64,000 nt of DNA, taken from positions 1 to 64,000 of the forward strand of contig JAFVGA010000004.1 of the NCBI GenBank assembly GCA_017475235.1, written 5' to 3'. The notes under the pieces are model-generated. The model did not search any database, was not told the DNA's origin, and worked only from the letters and a program-made list of their open reading frames with translations. The stretch is from Eubacterium sp. GTDB lineage: Bacteria; Bacillota; Clostridia; Lachnospirales; Lachnospiraceae. The translations under genes and the position numbers were made by a program. Shown piece after piece: positions 60,962-64,000 of this stretch. Position 1 is the first letter of the stretch; each line of letters begins with the position of its first letter.

Positions 60962-62131
60962 TTATTTTTCAGCGTCTAATCTCTCGATGAAGCTCTTAAC
61001 TCTATCTAAAGCAATCTTTAAATTATCCAAAGAGTAAGCATAAGAAATTCTTAGGAATCCTTCGCCGCAGTCGCCAAAGGCATTTCCGGGCACTACAGCC
61101 ACTTTCTCCTCCTGGAGTAAGCGAGTTGCAAACTCCTCAGAAGACAATCCATACTTCTTGATGTTAGGGAAAACATAGAAAGCGCCGAATGGTTCGAAGC
61201 ACTCCAGTCCCATCTCCTTAAACGCATTCATCAAAAATCTTCTGCGTTGGTTATAAGACTCGCGCATAACTTGTACGTCCTTCTCGCCGTGCTGCAAAGC
61301 ATCCACAGCAGCGTACTGGCTCATGGTAGGAGCACACATAATTGCATACTGATGAATCTTAAGCATCTGCTCCATAATAACCTTTGGACCAGCTGCGTAA
61401 CCAAGTCTCCAACCAGTCATAGCAAATCCCTTTGAGAAACCATTGATAACAATAGTTCTATCTCTCATTCCAGGGAATGATGCGATTGAAACATGGTCGG
61501 TTCCATATGTTAACTCAGAATAAATTTCATCCGACAAAACGTAGATGTCTTTTTCCACGCAAATCTTTGCGATGTCTTCTAGGTCCTTCTTCTCCATAAT
61601 AGCTCCCGTAGGGTTGTTAGGGAAAGGAAGAACTAACATCTTAGTCTTGTCAGTGATATGTTCTAACAATTCTTCTTTTGTAAGTCTGAATTGGTTTTCT
61701 TCTTTTAAGCAAATAGTTACAGGCACGCCGTGAGTCAACTCCACGCAAGGAACATAAGACACGTAACTTGGCTGTGGAACTAAAACCTCATCACCTGGGT
61801 CTAGCATAGCGCGGAAAGCTAAGTCGATAGCCTCGCTACCTCCCACTGTCACAATAATCTCGCTTAGCGGATCGTAAGTAACGTCAATCTTTCTCTCTAA
61901 ATATTTGCTTATCTCAACTCTTAACTCCTTCAAGCCCGTGTTAGATGTGTAGAAAGTCTTGCCACGTTCCAAAGAGAAAATACCTTCCTCGCGGATGTGC
62001 CAAGGCGTGTCAAAATCAGGTTCTCCCACACCAAGCGAAATAGCGTCTTTCATTTCACTTACAATGTCGAAGAACTTTCGAATGCCTGAAGGCTTAATAT
62101 CCTTAATTGTATTCGATAACGGATCCCTCAT
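60962..62131 (-). CDS. Class I/II PLP-dependent aminotransferase
   Basis: 389 residues, fold type I. The PLP lysine is in NGFSKGFAMTGWRLGY. PFPNNPTGAIM, LSDEIYSELTY and the C-terminal FLRISYAYS are conserved. It resembles aspartate or aromatic aminotransferases; the substrate cannot be told from the sequence. The ATG shares one base with the stop of the Lrp gene (TAATG), so translation is coupled. Confidence 0.92.
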   Translation of the reverse strand: MRDPLSNTIKDIKPSGIRKFFDIVSEMKDAISLGVGEPDFDTPWHIREEGIFSLERGKTFYTSNTGLKELRVEISKYLERKIDVTYDPLSEIIVTVGGSEAIDLAFRAMLDPGDEVLVPQPSYVSYVPCVELTHGVPVTICLKEENQFRLTKEELLEHITDKTKMLVLPFPNNPTGAIMEKKDLEDIAKICVEKDIYVLSDEIYSELTYGTDHVSIASFPGMRDRTIVINGFSKGFAMTGWRLGYAAGPKVIMEQMLKIHQYAIMCAPTMSQYAAVDALQHGEKDVQVMRESYNQRRRFLMNAFKEMGLECFEPFGAFYVFPNIKKYGLSSEEFATRLLQEEKVAVVPGNAFGDCGEGFLRISYAYSLDNLKIALDRVKSFIERLDAEK

Positions 62132-62607
62132 TATGGTGTCACCAAAATCCTTTCATTCTCATCTGATAAAACAGTTCCGTAATCTTTGTACTTCTTCAAA
62201 ACAAAGTGTGTTGATGTATTCAAAATAGAATCGAGAGTTGAAAGCTTGCTAGTTACAAACTGTGCAATCTCCTTCATGCTCTTTTCTTCTATAATAACTG
62301 TGAAATCAAATCCACCTGACATCAAATAAACTGCTTTAACCTCGTCGTACTTCATAATGCGATCTGCTATATCATCAAAGCCTGTACCTCTCTGTGGAGT
62401 TACGCGCACTTCAATAAGAGCAGTCACTCTAGTGTCATCTGTTTTGTCCCAGTCAATCATTGTGTAGTAACCACAGATAACCTTTTCCTTCTCCATGTCT
62501 GCAATGGCGTTGGCCACTTCGGCCTCTTCCATTCCAAGAAGTACCGCGGCTTCTTTTAAATCAATTCTTCCTTTGTTTTCGATTAATCTTAAAATCTCTT
62601 CTCTCAT
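62131..62607 (-). CDS. Lrp/AsnC-family transcriptional regulator
   Basis: 158 residues. A short winged helix-turn-helix (about 1-55; INLKEAAVLLGMEEAEVANAI-like) is followed by the amino-acid-binding RAM domain (about 65-145; VYLMSGGFDFTVII). Adjacent to an aminotransferase it probably senses that enzyme's amino acid. The start at 62607 has AGGAG at 8 nt; the frame runs nine codons further upstream without support. Confidence 0.9.
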   Translation of the reverse strand: MREEILRLIENKGRIDLKEAAVLLGMEEAEVANAIADMEKEKVICGYYTMIDWDKTDDTRVTALIEVRVTPQRGTGFDDIADRIMKYDEVKAVYLMSGGFDFTVIIEEKSMKEIAQFVTSKLSTLDSILNTSTHFVLKKYKDYGTVLSDENERILVTP

Positions 62608-62617
62608 AACAATTCTC

Positions 62618-63241
62618 CTATAAAAGATTTGCAAGTTCTTCTACTCTTGTTGGCTCGAGATATCTAACCTCGTCGCCGTTTCGGGCAATCTTGTCATTAT
62701 TGTCCGTGACTTTACCAATCAAACTCGCCAAAATGCCCTCATCTGTAAAACATTTTACCATATCAGCGCCGCTATTGCACACAATTATTAGCGCTCCTGT
62801 GCCGTCCGCCTTATATGGGTTAGCGTCGAAGACCTCGGCCACTTCCACCACTTCCTGCCAAACCGGAATGTCTGGAATTTTAACCTCAATCCCTTTGTTC
62901 ATAAACTTTGAAGTCTCGTAGAGCCCGGCAAAGGTACCCTCGCTCCCGACTTTGTAGACCAATGCCGCATCCTGAATCATCCCCAAATACTTATCAGTAT
63001 CCGCAACCTTCTCAAGCGCAAAAACGTCATCCACAAAACTCGAACTAAACTTCTCGCGTAAAACATGTTCGTACTTTGACGCGAGCGCTAGCGTAGCGCC
63101 AATGCCAATCGAACCAACCATCACAATATCCATCCCTGAACTGACAGCAGGTCTCTCAAGCTCGTCATTATTCTTAATGCAATAAGAAGACACCACGATT
63201 GTAGTGTCTTCTGAAATATAATTACCGATATTCTTTCCCAT
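62618..63241 (-). CDS. AIR-synthase-related protein, C-terminal-domain-only form
   Basis: 207 residues. GSEGTFAGLYETSKFMNKG, VKIPDIPVWQEVVE, DANPYKADGTGALII and DEGILASLIGKV match the C-terminal domain of PurM/ThiL/HypE-like enzymes. The N-terminal ATP-binding half of those enzymes is missing, so it may be a non-catalytic relative. The start at 63241 has AAGGA at 8 nt. It follows the VanW gene by 10 nt and precedes the Lrp gene by the same. Confidence 0.78.
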   Translation of the reverse strand: MGKNIGNYISEDTTIVVSSYCIKNNDELERPAVSSGMDIVMVGSIGIGATLALASKYEHVLREKFSSSFVDDVFALEKVADTDKYLGMIQDAALVYKVGSEGTFAGLYETSKFMNKGIEVKIPDIPVWQEVVEVAEVFDANPYKADGTGALIIVCNSGADMVKCFTDEGILASLIGKVTDNNDKIARNGDEVRYLEPTRVEELANLL

Positions 63242-63251
63242 TGTTAAATCC

Positions 63252-64000
63252 TTAATGTTCCGCGCTAGTGGCCTCATTCTTCTTCTTGCCTTCAGCCGTA
63301 GTCTCTTTCACATTCTTGCCTGTACCTTTGATAGTCTTTGTCGGAACCATCTTGTATTTACTCTCATGCAATAATTCCTTGCTAACCTGTTTGCCGTGCT
63401 CGTAAGTAATCTTCCATAACTTAGCAACACGTCCAACGTGGCCTTCTTCCACTTCCACAAATCCAACTGGCTTTGTAGGGTCCTTCACCACTTCTTTCTT
63501 AACAGGAATTGTCTTGATAAGCTCACTCACATATTCAACTCTGTGCCACTTCTTGCGAGTGTCGTGTCCATAAATATTGAAAGTAAGCGAGACGCCGTCG
63601 AAGTGTGATTGCAAGTAAATAGGCGCATCTGTATTATTTTCAAACACTAAATCTTTATAATCTCCAGCCAATGCAGCGTCCGCTGCAAAGTCCACATAAC
63701 CCACTGACAATGAGTGTGGGAATCTTTTAACCACTTTAATCTCCGCTCGAAGCAATGCATTGTAAAGTGTACTAGCTACCTGGCAGATACCTCCACCTAA
63801 ACTGTCTTCCACTTTGCTACCTACAATAGTTCCAGCGTTATACCATCCATTGTCCTCTGTCCAAGGTGCGAGATGATCGTTACATGAGAACTGCTCGCCC
63901 GGATAGATAGTATATCCATCTAACTTGATGTTTTTATTTCTAGTCTTATTAATCTCTCCACCTGACACAGATGTAGTGAATGATCCCATTGGTTTGTTAG
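63252..64000 (-). CDS. VanW-family exported protein (5' end outside window)
   Basis: The frame is open to the right edge, so the N-terminus is missing; an internal ATG at 63989 is not the real start. Visible are about 249 residues. The VanW domain has MGSFTTSVSGGEINKTRN, PGEQFSCND, GGGICQVASTLYNA and FPHSLSVGYVDF. The tail carries a beta domain and a Lys/Thr-rich end. VanW-domain proteins sit at the cell surface; the exact role is unknown. Confidence 0.9.
   Translation of the reverse strand, partial: NKPMGSFTTSVSGGEINKTRNKNIKLDGYTIYPGEQFSCNDHLAPWTEDNGWYNAGTIVGSKVEDSLGGGICQVASTLYNALLRAEIKVVKRFPHSLSVGYVDFAADAALAGDYKDLVFENNTDAPIYLQSHFDGVSLTFNIYGHDTRKKWHRVEYVSELIKTIPVKKEVVKDPTKPVGFVEVEEGHVGRVAKLWKITYEHGKQVSKELLHESKYKMVPTKTIKGTGKNVKETTAEGKKKNEATSAEH

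Overview
The window is an ordinary stretch of chromosome from a low-GC, strictly anaerobic Firmicute. The best fit is the Lachnospiraceae (Clostridia), an inference from gene families and base composition rather than from any marker comparison. Supporting signs are pyruvate formate-lyase as a main pyruvate route, rubrerythrin, a PPi-type phosphofructokinase, DUF6465/DUF6145/DUF1858 proteins, Thr-rich linkers in secreted proteins, AGGAGG ribosome sites and strong A/T-flanked terminators. About 60 protein genes, one tRNA-Gln and roughly 25 terminators are visible. There is no CRISPR array, IS element, prophage, integrase or rRNA.

Layout. 1-4.4 kb: clpX, proS and a TPR/DUF4125 gene cut by the left edge. 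4.5-6.0 kb: htrA. 6.1-6.4 kb: a 119-bp inverted repeat around two hairpins. 6.4-13.3 kb: an eight-gene operon, cysE-lipoprotein-two membrane proteins-cdaA-cdaR-galE-LCP, combining c-di-AMP synthesis with envelope genes. 13.4-17.6 kb: rubrerythrin, a DUF3298 exported protein, a metallophosphoesterase and a secreted protein. 17.7-21.6 kb: an operon for a beta-helix surface protein, a Big_2 protein, a Ser/Lys-rich membrane protein and an overlooked 50-residue peptide; the first and last products end in the same IDWFDD. 21.7-22.9 kb: DUF1015. 23.1-28.0 kb (+): fruK-fruA-ptsH-ptsI, a fructose PTS with its own HPr and EI genes. 28-32.3 kb: small membrane protein, Ltp-repeat protein, GH64 glucanase with a domain remnant behind its stop codon. 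32.4-33.4 kb (+): AEC transporter. 33.6-35.7 kb: ABC permease and a flavodoxin-fold/ABC-ATPase fusion. 35.8-42.3 kb: lysS, greA, dus, coaX and small genes, DUF6465, DUF1858, class B sortase. 42.4-44.6 kb: divergent aldolase and PPi-phosphofructokinase. 44.7-53.2 kb: tRNA-Gln, two half ABC exporters, and a PqqD / HPr-kinase-like / DUF815 ATPase / GT-C-like / GT2 series. 53.3-54.7 kb: alanine:cation symporter. 54.7-58.5 kb: nitroreductase-pflB-pflA-grcA-like operon in which the glycyl-radical domain is a separate gene. 58.7-64 kb: uracil permease, trmL, aminotransferase, Lrp, AIR-synthase-like half protein, VanW protein cut by the right edge.

How it fits together: fructose enters as fructose-1-phosphate, passes through FruK, PPi-PFK/aldolase glycolysis and ends at PFL (acetyl-CoA plus formate). 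Much of the rest serves the cell surface (sortase, LCP, VanW, HtrA, several secreted repeat proteins). The most unusual items are the split PFL, the flavodoxin-ABC fusion, three genes whose promoters imply leaderless mRNAs, the IDWFDD operon, and the duplicated LCP tail in an inverted repeat. All calls come from reading the sequence; no database search was run.
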